Shown: positions 35,261 to 45,771, counted from the stretch's first letter. The stretch is DNA of 64,000 nt from Leuconostoc gasicomitatum LMG 18811 (GCF_000196855.1 NC_014319.1:310001-374000); one strand, 5' to 3'. The notes: generated by a model not told the origin, from the letters alone. Translations and numbers: made by a program.

Positions 35261-35477
35261 CAAAGAGGTTGCAACCAACATGAGTCACGTGAATGAGTCC
35301 GCCAAGGATGTTGAATTGACGTAAAAGGGACGGTTGCCGAAGTGTTATTCTTGGCAGAATAATACTGGGCTAACAATTAATAGTTGTTAGACTGTCACGC
35401 AACGTGATGTGCTTTGAAAAGTTGATTAAACAATGACTTTTTGAACCTCTTTCTATGTATTTAGAAAGGGGCTTTTT
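35261..35477 (+). promoter_or_regulatory. Lysine riboswitch (L box) with terminator
   Basis: The 267-base leader carries L-box conserved blocks in order: AGAGGTTGCAACC, GCCAAGGATG, AAAAGGGACGGTTGCCGAAG, TTGGCAG, ACTGGGCTAACA and GTTAGACTGTCACGC. An expression-platform terminator follows: CCTCTTTCTA (35446-35455) pairs with TAGAAAGGGG (35462-35471), then T5. Lysine binding should switch off the permease gene downstream. The match to the aptamer is by conserved blocks and context. Confidence 0.92.
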
Positions 35478-35504
35478 ATTTGCCCCGACTAGGGAGATTT
35501 TTTT

Positions 35505-36944
35505 ATGAGCGAGCAACAAGATGGTATGAAACGTAATTTGAAAACACGCCATGTATCTATGATAGCTTTAGGAGGGTCAATTGGGACGGGACTTTTTGTT
35601 GCTTCTGGTGCTACAGTGGCTCAGGCAGGGCCTTTTGGTGCAATTGTGGCCTATCTGGCTATCGGTGTCATGGTTTACTTTTTAATGACAAGTTTGGGTG
35701 AAATGGCAACTTACGCGCCGACTTCAGGTTCCTTTTCTGATTATGCTGGCAAATATGTTGATCCGGCATTGGGTTTTGCTATGGGGTGGAATTACTGGTT
35801 TAACTGGGCAATTACATTAGCTGTCGATATTGTAGCGGTTGGCTTGGTATCGAAATTTTGGTTTCCTGATGTACCAGGTTGGATTTTTTCAGCCGTTGCC
35901 TTAGTATTCATTTTTTTAATTAATCTATTTTCAGTCGGCGCGTTTGGTGAAGCAGAATTTTGGCTATCAATGATTAAAGTAATCACAATTATTGCCTTTC
36001 TTATTGTTGGATTGGCCACGATTTTTGGTGTTATACATTCTGATGTGAATGTTATGAAAAACTTATCTGTTGGTAACCATGGCTTTGTTGGCGGACCACA
36101 AGCTATTTTGTCAGTTTTTGTTGTTGCTGGTTTTTCATTTCAAGGAACAGAATTAATTGGTATTACTGCCGGTGAGGCAGAAAATCCTGATAAATCAGTG
36201 CCAAAAGCAATTAATCAAGTATTTTGGCGTATTCTATTGTTCTATATTTTAGCAATTTTTGTTATCTCAGCCTTGGTATATTACCGTGATCCACGCTTGC
36301 TAAGTTCTTCTACAGAAAATATTGCTGTATCACCATTTACAATTGTTTTTAAAAATGCAGGAATTGCGTTTGCTGCAAGTTTAATGAACGCAGTTATTTT
36401 AACATCAATTGTGTCGTCAGCAAATTCTGGTTCTTACGCGTCAACCCGTATGCTGTATGCTATGGCACGTAAAGGCGAAGCGCCTAAAATATTTGCTAAG
36501 CTATCAAAGCGTGGGGTGCCGGTTGCAGCGTTAATTCTAACAACTATTATTGGCTTGTTAGCTTTTATTTCTAACACTAAAGGTGGATCGGTAGCCTATA
36601 CGTGGTTAGTGAATGCTTCAGGTTTGACAGGTTTTATCGCTTGGGTTGGAATTGCAATTTCGCATTATCGTTTCCGACGAGCATATATTGCTCAAGGTAA
36701 ACAATTAAGTGATCTAAAATATAAAGCTAAATGGTTTCCTTTTGGCCCAATATTTGCTTTGATTATTTCGATGGGTGTTATTATTGGTCAAGATCCTGCA
36801 AGCTTCACGAATTTAAATTGGGAAAAAATAGCTGTGACGTATTTATCAGTTCCACTATTTATTATTTTGTTTGTGACCTATAAAATTCGTTATAAGACAA
36901 AAAAAATTAAATTGGAAGATGTTGATTTGACAAAACATCGATAA
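35505..36944 (+). CDS. lysP: Lysine-specific amino acid permease
   Basis: APC-superfamily transporter importing lysine with protons. The 479 residues contain about twelve membrane segments; TM1 has the amino-acid-binding GGSIGTGLFVASG, and QGTELIGITAGEAENP is characteristic of the AAT group that includes LysP. AGGGAG precedes the ATG. The lysine riboswitch directly upstream fixes the substrate with good confidence and predicts repression by lysine. A weak hairpin terminator (36962-36981) follows. Confidence 0.94.
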   Translation: MSEQQDGMKRNLKTRHVSMIALGGSIGTGLFVASGATVAQAGPFGAIVAYLAIGVMVYFLMTSLGEMATYAPTSGSFSDYAGKYVDPALGFAMGWNYWFNWAITLAVDIVAVGLVSKFWFPDVPGWIFSAVALVFIFLINLFSVGAFGEAEFWLSMIKVITIIAFLIVGLATIFGVIHSDVNVMKNLSVGNHGFVGGPQAILSVFVVAGFSFQGTELIGITAGEAENPDKSVPKAINQVFWRILLFYILAIFVISALVYYRDPRLLSSSTENIAVSPFTIVFKNAGIAFAASLMNAVILTSIVSSANSGSYASTRMLYAMARKGEAPKIFAKLSKRGVPVAALILTTIIGLLAFISNTKGGSVAYTWLVNASGLTGFIAWVGIAISHYRFRRAYIAQGKQLSDLKYKAKWFPFGPIFALIISMGVIIGQDPASFTNLNWEKIAVTYLSVPLFIILFVTYKIRYKTKKIKLEDVDLTKHR

Positions 36945-36961
36945 AGAAGGCGTATGAGTTA

Positions 36962-36981
36962 AAAAAGCTTATAGGCTTTTT
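36962..36981 (+). terminator. lysP terminator
   Basis: AAAAAGC and GCTTTTT around a six-base loop, followed by further T. The stem is short. Confidence 0.55.
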
Positions 36982-37128
36982 TATTAGCAATTGCGTAAAA
37001 TTTTACTGGATAAGTTACAAAAAGCACGAACTTATTGATATAATAAAACCACGACATTATCTAAATACAGGCGTTTTAAAAGTTAAGCTGAAAGAATTTG
37101 ATAATAATCAAGAAAGACCGATAATACT

Positions 37129-37350
37129 ATGAGTCCAATATTTATGTTGAGTATTAACATACTTGCTGTCTATTTTGTTTTTTGGTTAATAAGACCAATA
37201 AATTTTGCAAAATTTATGCCATATACGCCCACGCAAGCGATGTTTTTGAAGATTGTTATGGCAATTGTGGTTGGTTATTTGTTAGCAAGTTTTTTTATCT
37301 CCCTGACTAACTGGATACTAGCAATGCCAAGCGCAGTGTTTGGAAAGTAG
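37129..37350 (+). CDS. DUF1146 (YwzB-like) small membrane protein
   Basis: A 73-residue protein with two hydrophobic segments (about 4-22 and 43-66) separated by a loop with INFAKFMPYTPTQA. This is the pattern of DUF1146/YwzB, a small conserved Bacillota family of unknown role, usually next to the murA/mreB group; here it also precedes mreB. The ribosome site is weak (AAGAAAGA). A start one codon earlier or later is not available in frame. Function is unknown. Confidence 0.75.
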   Translation: MSPIFMLSINILAVYFVFWLIRPINFAKFMPYTPTQAMFLKIVMAIVVGYLLASFFISLTNWILAMPSAVFGK

Positions 37351-37450
37351 TCCAAAAGCACCTCATAATTATGGTATAATTGATTAGATTATATAGACAA
37401 GTCGGTACGTATGTACTCATTTATTAAAATACTAAATTTGGAGATTAAAC

Positions 37451-38443
37451 ATGGCAAAAGATATTGGCATTGATTTGGGAACAGCCAACGTTCTCATTTA
37501 TGTAGAAGGCAAGGGCATTGTATTAAATGAGCCATCAGTGGTGGCAGTTGATGACAAGACCGATCGCGTGTTGGCAGTTGGTTCAGAAGCTTATCGTATG
37601 GTAGGCCGGACACCAGGAAATATTCGTGCCGTGCGGCCGCTAAAAGATGGTGTTATTTCGGACTTTGATGTGACGGAAGCGATGCTAACGTATTTTGTGG
37701 ACAAACTTAACGTGAAGGGATTCATGTCGAAGCCAAATATTATGATTTGTGCACCAACTAATATTACTGAAATTGAGCGTAAAGCTATTATTCAAGCTGC
37801 TGAAAAAGCTGGTGGCGCCAAAGTATATTTAGAATATGAACCAAAAGTTGCAGCAGTTGGTGCAGGATTAGATATTTTTAAGCCAATTGGATCCATGGTT
37901 ATTGATATGGGTGGTGGTACGTCGGATATTGCTGTACTGTCATTGGGGGATATCGTTGTTTCTGAGTCAATTCGTGTGGCTGGTGATAAAATGAACTTTG
38001 ATATCGTTGCTTACTTAAAAAAACACCATAACTTAATTGTTGGTGAACGGACAGCAGAAACAATTAAAATTCAAATTGGTTCTGCATTGCCTGTTGATGA
38101 ACCTTTGACTATGGAAGTTCGTGGTCGTGATAATTTCGAAGGTATGCCAAAGACGATTACAATTCACTCTAACGAGGTAGAAGAAGCGTTACATGACACA
38201 CTACAACAGATTGTTCGCGCAGCACATTCAGTTTTGTCAAAACTCCCCCCAGAATTGGCAGCAGATATTATTGATCGTGGGATTATGCTAACAGGTGGTG
38301 GGGCACTTCTTCATGGCATGGATCAATTACTGGCTGATGCATTAGAAGTGCCAGTCGTTGTTTCTGATTCACCACTTGACAATGTTGCCAAGGGAGCAGG
38401 CGCTTTGCTTGAACACATGAAATCAAATCGTAAAGGGTTATAA
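37451..38443 (+). CDS. mreB: MreB/Mbl actin-like rod-shape protein
   Basis: Bacterial actin that organises lateral wall synthesis. ATP-binding signatures are all present: phosphate 1 (DIGIDLGTANVLIYV), connect 1, phosphate 2 (VIDMGGGTSDIAVLS) and adenosine (IMLTGGGALLHG). The 330 residues match MreB/Mbl; the N-terminus MAKDIGIDLGTANVL is more Mbl-like, but mreC and mreD are absent nearby, so the paralogue cannot be fixed. GGAG precedes the ATG. It is followed after one base by DUF2969 and then rodA, a morphogenesis cluster. Confidence 0.93.
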   Translation: MAKDIGIDLGTANVLIYVEGKGIVLNEPSVVAVDDKTDRVLAVGSEAYRMVGRTPGNIRAVRPLKDGVISDFDVTEAMLTYFVDKLNVKGFMSKPNIMICAPTNITEIERKAIIQAAEKAGGAKVYLEYEPKVAAVGAGLDIFKPIGSMVIDMGGGTSDIAVLSLGDIVVSESIRVAGDKMNFDIVAYLKKHHNLIVGERTAETIKIQIGSALPVDEPLTMEVRGRDNFEGMPKTITIHSNEVEEALHDTLQQIVRAAHSVLSKLPPELAADIIDRGIMLTGGGALLHGMDQLLADALEVPVVVSDSPLDNVAKGAGALLEHMKSNRKGL

Positions 38444-38444
38444 A

Positions 38445-38654
38445 ATGCGGAAAAAGAATCAAAATTTTAGTGTAGACCTTGTAGTTGTGACAGACCAAAC
38501 GCAAGTGATGATTGATAATAAACAAGTTGGTTATATCGAAAAAGCAGACCGCGGTTTTGTGGGGTATTTTGGACAACAAGCAGTTATTAATCAAGCTAAG
38601 ACACAGGATGACGCTTTACAGGCTATTCTAGCTAGTTTTAATTTATATCAATAA
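38445..38654 (+). CDS. DUF2969 family protein
   Basis: A 69-residue soluble protein, likely all-beta with a final helix (DDALQAILASFNLY). DUF2969 is confined to Lactobacillales and commonly lies between mreB and rodA, as here. No function is known; position suggests a link to cell elongation. The ATG comes one base after the mreB stop, and AAAGGG lies within the mreB end. Confidence 0.85.
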   Translation: MRKKNQNFSVDLVVVTDQTQVMIDNKQVGYIEKADRGFVGYFGQQAVINQAKTQDDALQAILASFNLYQ

Positions 38655-38718
38655 TATAATGACAGAAGCCCTTATCATATTTATGATGAGGGCTTGTACA
38701 TAGACGAGGAACACCAAC

Positions 38719-39939
38719 ATGCAGCGTACACCATCACGACAAATGAGTAGCCGTACATCCGGTTCAGAACTAGACTGGGGTATTATTTTAGCGCTATTAT
38801 TATTTATGATTATTGGATTGAGTTCTATTTTTCAAGCAGCACTCCATTCTCAGTATGGAACGATGCAAATGGCTTTAAGAACGACCATTGTGCAAGGTGT
38901 TTTTTGGATAATTGGCACATTGATTATTATATTCCTATTACGTTTTGATGCCTCTCAACTTTGGCGTTTGGCACCGATAGCTTATGGGTTAGGTATCTTT
39001 TTATTAGTTGCTGTTTTAGTTCTGTATGACAGGCAGATGGCAAATTTAACAGGAGCTAAATCCTGGTTTGTTCTAGGGCCTATTTCATTTCAACCATCTG
39101 AAGTTGTTAAACCAGCATTTATTTTAATGTTGAGTCGAGTTGTTGCACAGCATAATAGATTATACGAACATCATACAACGCGATCGGACGGACTTTTGTT
39201 AGGAAAAATGGCACTTTGGTTTTTGCCAATTGCTGTGCTAATTGCCTTGCAAAACGATTTGGGAACATTGTTAGTATTTATTGCTATATTTGGAGGTGTT
39301 GCTTTGGTCTCTGGCATTACGTGGCGAATTTTAGCACCTGTGATTGGTATCGTAGCAACGATAGGTGTGACATTACTAGCACTTGTGACCTCAGCTACTG
39401 GCAAAATAATTCTGGATGCATTGGGATTTAAATTATATCAATTTGATCGTATTCAAACTTGGTTGCATCCGGATCAAGATACATCAGCTTCAGGATACCA
39501 AACATTTCAGAGTTTAAAGGCAATTGGATCTGGACAACTAACTGGTAATGGGTTTGGCAATTTAAAAGTCTATGTGCCAGTTCGAGAATCTGATATGATT
39601 TTTTCAGTTATTGGCGAAAGTTTTGGCTTTATTGGTGGGGCAATATTAATTGCCTTGTATTTTGGCCTGATTTATAGACTGATACGAGCAACATTTAAAG
39701 CACAAAACGCTTTTTATGCTTATATTGCAACGGGTGTTGTCATGATGGTTTTGTTTCATGTTTTTGAAAATATTGGTATGAGTATTGGGTTGCTACCATT
39801 AACTGGTATCCCATTACCATTTATATCTCAAGGTGGTTCCTCGTTACTTGGTAACTTAATTGGCGTGGGTTTAATTCTAACAATTGGTTATCAGCAACAA
39901 AATGACACTTTTAAAGAAGCAACAGGATTTTCAATTTAA
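38719..39939 (+). CDS. rodA: RodA, SEDS peptidoglycan glycosyltransferase
   Basis: Membrane glycosyltransferase that polymerises lipid II during elongation together with a class B PBP. The 406 residues show about ten membrane segments. SEDS signatures are present: GAKSWFVLGPISFQPSEVVK after the fourth helix region, the long extracellular loop with RIQTWLHPDQD and SGYQTFQSLKAIGSG, the catalytic-region VRESDMIFSVIGESFGFIGG, and GIPLPFISQGGSSLL. It lies in the mreB-DUF2969-rodA cluster. The stop overlaps the next start (TAATG). Confidence 0.94.
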   Translation: MQRTPSRQMSSRTSGSELDWGIILALLLFMIIGLSSIFQAALHSQYGTMQMALRTTIVQGVFWIIGTLIIIFLLRFDASQLWRLAPIAYGLGIFLLVAVLVLYDRQMANLTGAKSWFVLGPISFQPSEVVKPAFILMLSRVVAQHNRLYEHHTTRSDGLLLGKMALWFLPIAVLIALQNDLGTLLVFIAIFGGVALVSGITWRILAPVIGIVATIGVTLLALVTSATGKIILDALGFKLYQFDRIQTWLHPDQDTSASGYQTFQSLKAIGSGQLTGNGFGNLKVYVPVRESDMIFSVIGESFGFIGGAILIALYFGLIYRLIRATFKAQNAFYAYIATGVVMMVLFHVFENIGMSIGLLPLTGIPLPFISQGGSSLLGNLIGVGLILTIGYQQQNDTFKEATGFSI

Positions 39940-40940
39940 TGGATGAACTAAAAGAAATCAAAAAAAAATTTAGTGTTTTACGTCAAAAAACGCGCAAGGG
40001 TGATATATTTCAATCATTAGGTCCACTAATGTCAGACAATTTGATGACGTTGCCATCTCAAGGCACTACGCCAGTTGTGTTACCTAAAAATGGCGAACAT
40101 GCTTTGGAGCGATTTCAAACATACGATCATCAGTTAGATATACGCACTGAGGGGATGTTAGATAATATAAAAGTAACGACAATTTCTGATGAAGATATAC
40201 AGTTAGCGATCACACAACTAGCCAACCCGTTACCAAAATATCGTGATACAGGTGCTTTTTTGTTTCTAAGTGATATAATACAAAATGAGTTGATTTCTGA
40301 AGATCAACTTCGTTTATTAACGCAACGTCTTGTGTCAGATGAACAATTATTTTCACATATTTTAGAACCAGAAAATGATGGGATTTATGGCCGATCGTTC
40401 AGCATATTAGTGCTATCGTTATTGCTCTTTACACAACGAACTAAAATACACTTTATGTCTGCAGATCAAATGGATCTTGTTATTAACCAAGTAGCTTTAT
40501 ATGTGGCTCTTGAACGTGATACACGAGGGTTTATTGGTACAAACGGTTGGGCACACGCATTTACGCATATTGGAAATGTATTGGCTGAACTTTTTATGAT
40601 GCCACAACTAATGCGTGCGGATAAATTATTTTTGTTGGCAAGTATGTTAGCTGGTTATCGTGAATTGAAACAACCGTTAATGATGGGTGAAACTGAGCGA
40701 TTAGTTGAAGTTGTTATATATGCGGCTAATGCTCATGAACTGTATGCTGATTATATCCTATTAACATTGAAATTATGGCGAAAAGATCTTGTCACGCAGC
40801 GTGATTTGAAAACAGAAGCACAATGGCATCAATTATATAATAGGTCACGTTTTTTTCACGAAATTATTTTGCGTGGATCACAAAACGTACCAAAAAAATT
40901 GTATGATTATGCTGAACAAACAAAAGATTACTTAACTTAA
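39939..40940 (+). CDS. DUF2785 family protein
   Basis: Cytosolic, mostly helical 333-residue protein. DUF2785 signatures are the RDTGAFLFLSDII segment, YGRSFSILVLSLLLF and ERDTRGFIGTNGWAHAFTHIGNVLAEL, which carries the conserved WAH-H pattern. No enzymatic function is established for the family. It is translationally coupled to rodA by a TAATG overlap, which is unusual company for a DUF2785 gene and hints at a role in wall growth, though this is inference. Confidence 0.82.
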   Translation: MDELKEIKKKFSVLRQKTRKGDIFQSLGPLMSDNLMTLPSQGTTPVVLPKNGEHALERFQTYDHQLDIRTEGMLDNIKVTTISDEDIQLAITQLANPLPKYRDTGAFLFLSDIIQNELISEDQLRLLTQRLVSDEQLFSHILEPENDGIYGRSFSILVLSLLLFTQRTKIHFMSADQMDLVINQVALYVALERDTRGFIGTNGWAHAFTHIGNVLAELFMMPQLMRADKLFLLASMLAGYRELKQPLMMGETERLVEVVIYAANAHELYADYILLTLKLWRKDLVTQRDLKTEAQWHQLYNRSRFFHEIILRGSQNVPKKLYDYAEQTKDYLT

Positions 40941-40994
40941 AAAGGTATGTTGAGCAATATTACCTCATTTTTGATATAATAAAATTCGGAGTGA

Positions 40995-42133
<1,139 letters not shown>

Positions 42134-42134
<1 letters not shown>

Positions 42135-43000
42135 TGGTAAAAAATAGTAGAAAAGACAGTTTTGATGGTAAAGCCATCCGTACTGCACGTAAAAAAATGC
42201 GTTTGTCGCAAGTTGAATTAGCAGAAGGTATCACAACACAAGCCACAATTTCTTTAGTTGAAAACCAAAATCGTGTGCCTAATGCTGATGTATTATTGGC
42301 TATATTAGACCGCTTGAATTTGGAAATTTCAGAATTTGTATCCGGTGATTTTTTAACGCAAAAAGCTAAAGAATTATTGGGAAAAGTTGTATTGCAAATG
42401 AAGCATGATGCTTTAGCTGAGTTCTCAGAATTTGAAAAAGCCTTGAGCCAAAATTCACCTACAATTCAAGCTTATTATATTTTAAAAGCGACTGATGAAT
42501 GCTACAATAAAAAGGATTTTGCGAAAGTAATTTATTACGCTAACTTAGCAGTAGATAAAAAAACACCATCTTTGGGAGATTTTTATTCGTTTTATGCTTA
42601 TCGTCAAATGGGAACAAACTATTACTTACAAGGTGATATTGAAACTGCTAAGGAAAAGTTTAGCCTGGCCTATGAACTGGAGCCTAATTTATTGACGGCA
42701 AACGAATTAGAATTTCACGGGGCACTGCAAGGCCGTCAGTACTATGCCGAGTTTTTGATTGAGCAAAATGAATTAGATAAGGCAGCGCAAATACTAGAAG
42801 AAGGTTTATTAGCATTGCGCAAACGTGTTGATCTGTTCTGGGTTCCGGATTTGAGTGAGATGTTGGCTAATGTCGAGAAAAAGCGAGGTAACGATCTTTC
42901 TGCTAAACGTTACTTACACGATGCTAGAATGGCAGCTTTCTTATCAAATCGTAAAACAACAGAGGAACGTTTGTCAGCGTTAGATACTGTTGCGTTTTAA
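42134..43000 (+). CDS. XRE regulator with TPR domain (RRNPP/Rgg-like)
   Basis: A 288-residue regulator with an N-terminal XRE helix-turn-helix (about 13-70: IRTARKKMRLSQVELAEGIT, then QATISLVENQNRVPNADVLL) followed by tetratricopeptide-like helices (about 75-280), e.g. YFAKVIYYANLAV-type and NELDKAAQILEEGLLALRK segments. This is the architecture of RRNPP peptide-pheromone receptors. No adjacent pheromone ORF is visible. It is fused at the start to ddl by TAATG, so D-Ala-D-Lac ligase and the regulator are made together. Ligand and targets are unknown. Confidence 0.85.
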
Positions 43001-43016
43001 TTAAAACTATCATATA

Positions 43017-43060
43017 TTAAAAAGTCGCCAACTCTGTATGCAGAGTTGGCGACTTTTTAA
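43017..43060. terminator. Bidirectional terminator, 20-bp perfect stem
   Basis: Arms 43017-43036 and 43041-43060 with loop TATG, between the regulator (+) and usp (-). Confidence 0.92.
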
Positions 43061-43116
43061 TATACTTTAATAATATTTGTAAAAGATGTATGTGTCAAAA
43101 TTAATAGTGTTAAAGA

Positions 43117-43560
43117 TCAACCGCGAACAACTAATACATCAATATTGGCTGTTCTTGTCACAAACTCAGTAACAGAACCGATAACTAAGCGCTCTACAGC
43201 GTTTAAACCAGTAGCACCAATAACGATGATGTCGGCATTAACTTCATTTGGGACGTCCTTAGCAATCAATGCTTTTGGTGAACCATATTCAATGAGATAG
43301 TCAACGTTTTTAACACCTGCATCAATGGCTTGTTGCTTGTATTTATCAAGTGTTTTACGCGTTTCATCAGAGACAGCTTCGACCATTGTATCATCAAAGC
43401 TGGCTACATTTTGAAAAGCACGTGTATCAATGACGTTCAAAATTGATAAAATACCATTGTCACCAGCATCATTTGTTAACTCAATGGCGCGAACAAGTGC
43501 GGCTTCTGATTCTTTTGAACCATCCATTGGCACTAAAATGTTGTTATAGTTTGCTGTCAT
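43117..43560 (-). CDS. UspA-family universal stress protein
   Basis: A 147-residue single-domain universal stress protein. The N-terminal ILVPMDGSKESEAAL and the C-terminal ATP-binding GATGLNAVERLVIGSVTEFV (G-2x-G-9x-G-S) mark an ATP-binding, UspFG/MJ0577-like protein. GGAGAA precedes the ATG. It lies downstream of a structured RNA candidate transcribed in the same direction, as in the Lacto-usp arrangement. Confidence 0.94.
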   Translation of the reverse strand: MTANYNNILVPMDGSKESEAALVRAIELTNDAGDNGILSILNVIDTRAFQNVASFDDTMVEAVSDETRKTLDKYKQQAIDAGVKNVDYLIEYGSPKALIAKDVPNEVNADIIVIGATGLNAVERLVIGSVTEFVTRTANIDVLVVRG

Positions 43561-43654
43561 AAGAATTCTCCTTTAATATTGTTTATACTTTAAGTATACC
43601 GCTTACATTGATAAATTACTATTAATTTGAGAATATTTGTTGCCAAATTTTTTG

Positions 43655-43683
43655 TACAAAAAAGCGTCCACAATTGTGGACGC
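43655..43683 (-). terminator. Terminator of the ncRNA candidate
   Basis: The 20-bp perfect palindrome GCGTCCACAATTGTGGACGC (43664-43683) is followed by TTTTTT on the - strand. Confidence 0.85.
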
Positions 43684-43889
43684 ACGGGACATGCCCGAGA
43701 CACTCATGATACCGTTAATCGTTACGCAGGTTTTCCTCGAGATTGTCGAGGTGGATCGTTCATAACGCTTGTTAGATTGCCGAATGAAAGGGCTTATCTG
43801 TCAAGTCGAAAATCCCAATCCGAGAAATAAAAGTTGTAAGGAAAAAGCTGATGATGTAACAATGCGTATATCTGAGGAATCTATACTTT
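43664..43889 (-). ncRNA. Structured small RNA upstream of usp (Lacto-usp or 6S-like candidate)
   Basis: The 408 bases between usp and rarA hold no credible protein gene but a probable RNA on the - strand. TATAAT lies at 43890-43895, with TTGACA at 43907-43912 nearby although at a short distance. Hairpins include CCTCGA-CAATC-TCGAGG and a CGGG/CCCG stem, CGTTA and TAACG enclose the first, and an intrinsic terminator ends the transcript near 43655. About 225 bases is the size of 6S RNA, and 6S RNA often neighbours rarA or usp. The Lacto-usp motif, reported from lactic acid bacteria upstream of usp, fits position and lineage. I cannot verify either covariance model. Confidence 0.5.
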
Positions 43890-43968
43890 ATTATAACGCG
43901 AAAAAATGTCAACAACCAGTCTTGACATTTTGAAACTAGTGATTGTATTATTAGTTTCAAAATAATGC

Positions 43969-45255
43969 TCATTGTAAGCCTTTTTTTTGTTGTAATTTTA
44001 AAGAATGGTATACATCATAGAATGACTGTTCAATTTTCGAGTTGCCCTTAGGTTGAAAATATGAGACATCACGGATACTGTCTGGTAAATATTGTTGTGG
44101 GACCCAGTCATTATCGAAATCGTGGGGATAAATATACGATGTACCATGATCTAAATCAGCCGCACCTTGATAATGTGAATCTTTTAAATGGTTGGGAATA
44201 TCTGACACCTTACCTGAATGAATATCATTAATCGCCATATCCAGTGCTTGGTAGGCTGCATTCGACTTTGGAGAAAGTGCGAGTTCAATTATTGCATTTG
44301 CCAAAGGAATTCGTGCTTCCGGAAATCCAAGTGTTTGAGCAGCTTGAATGGCTATTACAGCATGTTGAACAGCGGATGGATTAGCTAAACCGATGTCTTC
44401 ATAGGCAATAACTGTCAAGCGCCGTGTCAAAATTGGTAAGTCACCGGATTCTACGATTCGTGCAGCATAATGTAAGGCAGCATCAACATCGGAACCACGA
44501 ATAGATTTTTGAAGAGCTGAAATGACGTCGTAATGTGCATCGCCATCTTTATCAGCTGACATTGCTTTGCGTTGTACAGTTTCTTCAATAATTGGCAAAG
44601 TTATATTAATGATATTGTCTTTTTTATTAGGAGGTGTTGATAAAACAGCTAATTCTAAACCGTTTAGTGCGCTGCGTAGATCACCATTTGTCGCCCGAGA
44701 TAGTTGTACCATCGCATTATCATCGAGCATAACGTTATAATTGCCAAGGCCTTTTTCTTTATCTTCAAGTGCACGTTTAACGGCGATTTTGATGTCGTTT
44801 TCGGTCAGTGGCATGACTTGAAAAATTTGAGTTCGCGATCGAATGGCGGGCGTTACGTTAATGTAAGGATTCTCAGTTGTAGCGCCGATTAAAATAATTG
44901 CGCCAGATTCTAAATGAGGTAATAAAAAATCCTGTTTTATTTTATTTAAACGATGAATTTCATCAAGTAGCAAAACGACAGTACCAGACATTTTAGCTTC
45001 TTCAGCGACAATTTGAAGGTCTTTTTGGCTATCTGTCGCAGCATTTAACATACGAAATGCATATTTCGAAGATCCAGCAATAGCTGATGCGATTGAAGTT
45101 TTTCCAGTACCTGGTGGACCATATAAAATCATGGAACTAAGACGTTTAGCGTCAACCATTCGTCGAATAATTTTACCGCTACCTACGAGATGAGGTTGTC
45201 CAACGATTTCTTCAATTTGAGTTGGGCGCATACGATACGCGAGAGGTTGCTGCAT
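43969..45255 (-). CDS. rarA: RarA/MgsA AAA+ ATPase
   Basis: Replication-associated recombination protein, a clamp-loader-like AAA+ ATPase that works at stalled forks. Walker A is GPPGTGKTS (near 47-55), Walker B LLLDEIHR, sensor 1 GATTENP and the arginine finger region AIRSRTQIF; the C-terminal MgsA tetramerisation domain (about 240-425) includes DVDAALHYAARIV and YEDIGLANP. The 428 residues are normal. It is on the - strand with yueI and rpsD upstream and the ncRNA-usp pair downstream. Confidence 0.95.
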   Translation of the reverse strand: MQQPLAYRMRPTQIEEIVGQPHLVGSGKIIRRMVDAKRLSSMILYGPPGTGKTSIASAIAGSSKYAFRMLNAATDSQKDLQIVAEEAKMSGTVVLLLDEIHRLNKIKQDFLLPHLESGAIILIGATTENPYINVTPAIRSRTQIFQVMPLTENDIKIAVKRALEDKEKGLGNYNVMLDDNAMVQLSRATNGDLRSALNGLELAVLSTPPNKKDNIINITLPIIEETVQRKAMSADKDGDAHYDVISALQKSIRGSDVDAALHYAARIVESGDLPILTRRLTVIAYEDIGLANPSAVQHAVIAIQAAQTLGFPEARIPLANAIIELALSPKSNAAYQALDMAINDIHSGKVSDIPNHLKDSHYQGAADLDHGTSYIYPHDFDNDWVPQQYLPDSIRDVSYFQPKGNSKIEQSFYDVYHSLKLQQKKGLQ

Positions 45256-45301
45256 AATATTAAACCTTGGTGATTCCTTTTTATAGTATAGTAATAGCTT
45301 A

Positions 45302-45673
45302 TTAATTTAAATATATGTTGTCAATATTGACAGCAGTATCTGCGGCTAATAAAACAGCAATTGGATCGTTTTGATGTATAGACTCTGTTGTATGAGAGAG
45401 TAGTGTGAATGGGTGTTTTGTACGCGTTGCTATAGCAACATAGGGGGCAAAGTTATCTCCAGCAATATTTTGATCAATTAAAACTTTACCCATACTGTGT
45501 GATTTTAAAGTGGTTTCAAATTGTGATTGAACATCTAAACTTCTTAGTTGTGAATATTTAACAGCAACCACGACGCGTTCTCGAAATGTGCCAAGGTAAT
45601 GTTTTTGTTCATCAGGGTTTATTTGAGATTGACCACCAAGTTGTTCTTTTTGTAAGCGCTCATTGATATCCAT
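45302..45673 (-). CDS. DUF1694 (YueI) family protein
   Basis: A 123-residue member of the YueI family, with RTF-like GTFRERVVVAVKYSQL and LLSHTTESIHQNDPIAVLLAADTAVN. The fold in solved members is ribosomal L7Ae/eL30-like, and function is unknown. It lies between rpsD and rarA on the same strand, with GGAGA about nine bases before the ATG. Confidence 0.88.
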   Translation of the reverse strand: MDINERLQKEQLGGQSQINPDEQKHYLGTFRERVVVAVKYSQLRSLDVQSQFETTLKSHSMGKVLIDQNIAGDNFAPYVAIATRTKHPFTLLSHTTESIHQNDPIAVLLAADTAVNIDNIYLN

Positions 45674-45740
45674 GTTTTATTCTCCGATACGTTGTAGTAT
45701 GTCTATTATACGTTATATTTAAATCACAACACAAACAAAA

Positions 45741-45771
45741 GAAAAAACGCCACCAAAACGGTGACGTTTTC
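45741..45771 (-). terminator. rpsD terminator
   Basis: On the - strand AAAACGTCACC pairs with GGTGGCGTTTT (one mismatch) and a T-run follows. Confidence 0.85.

Noticed and set aside
43627-43830. 67-codon open frame on the + strand in the usp-rarA gap
   Set aside because: It crosses the ncRNA hairpins and terminator palindrome, has no ribosome site, and its sequence resembles no protein.
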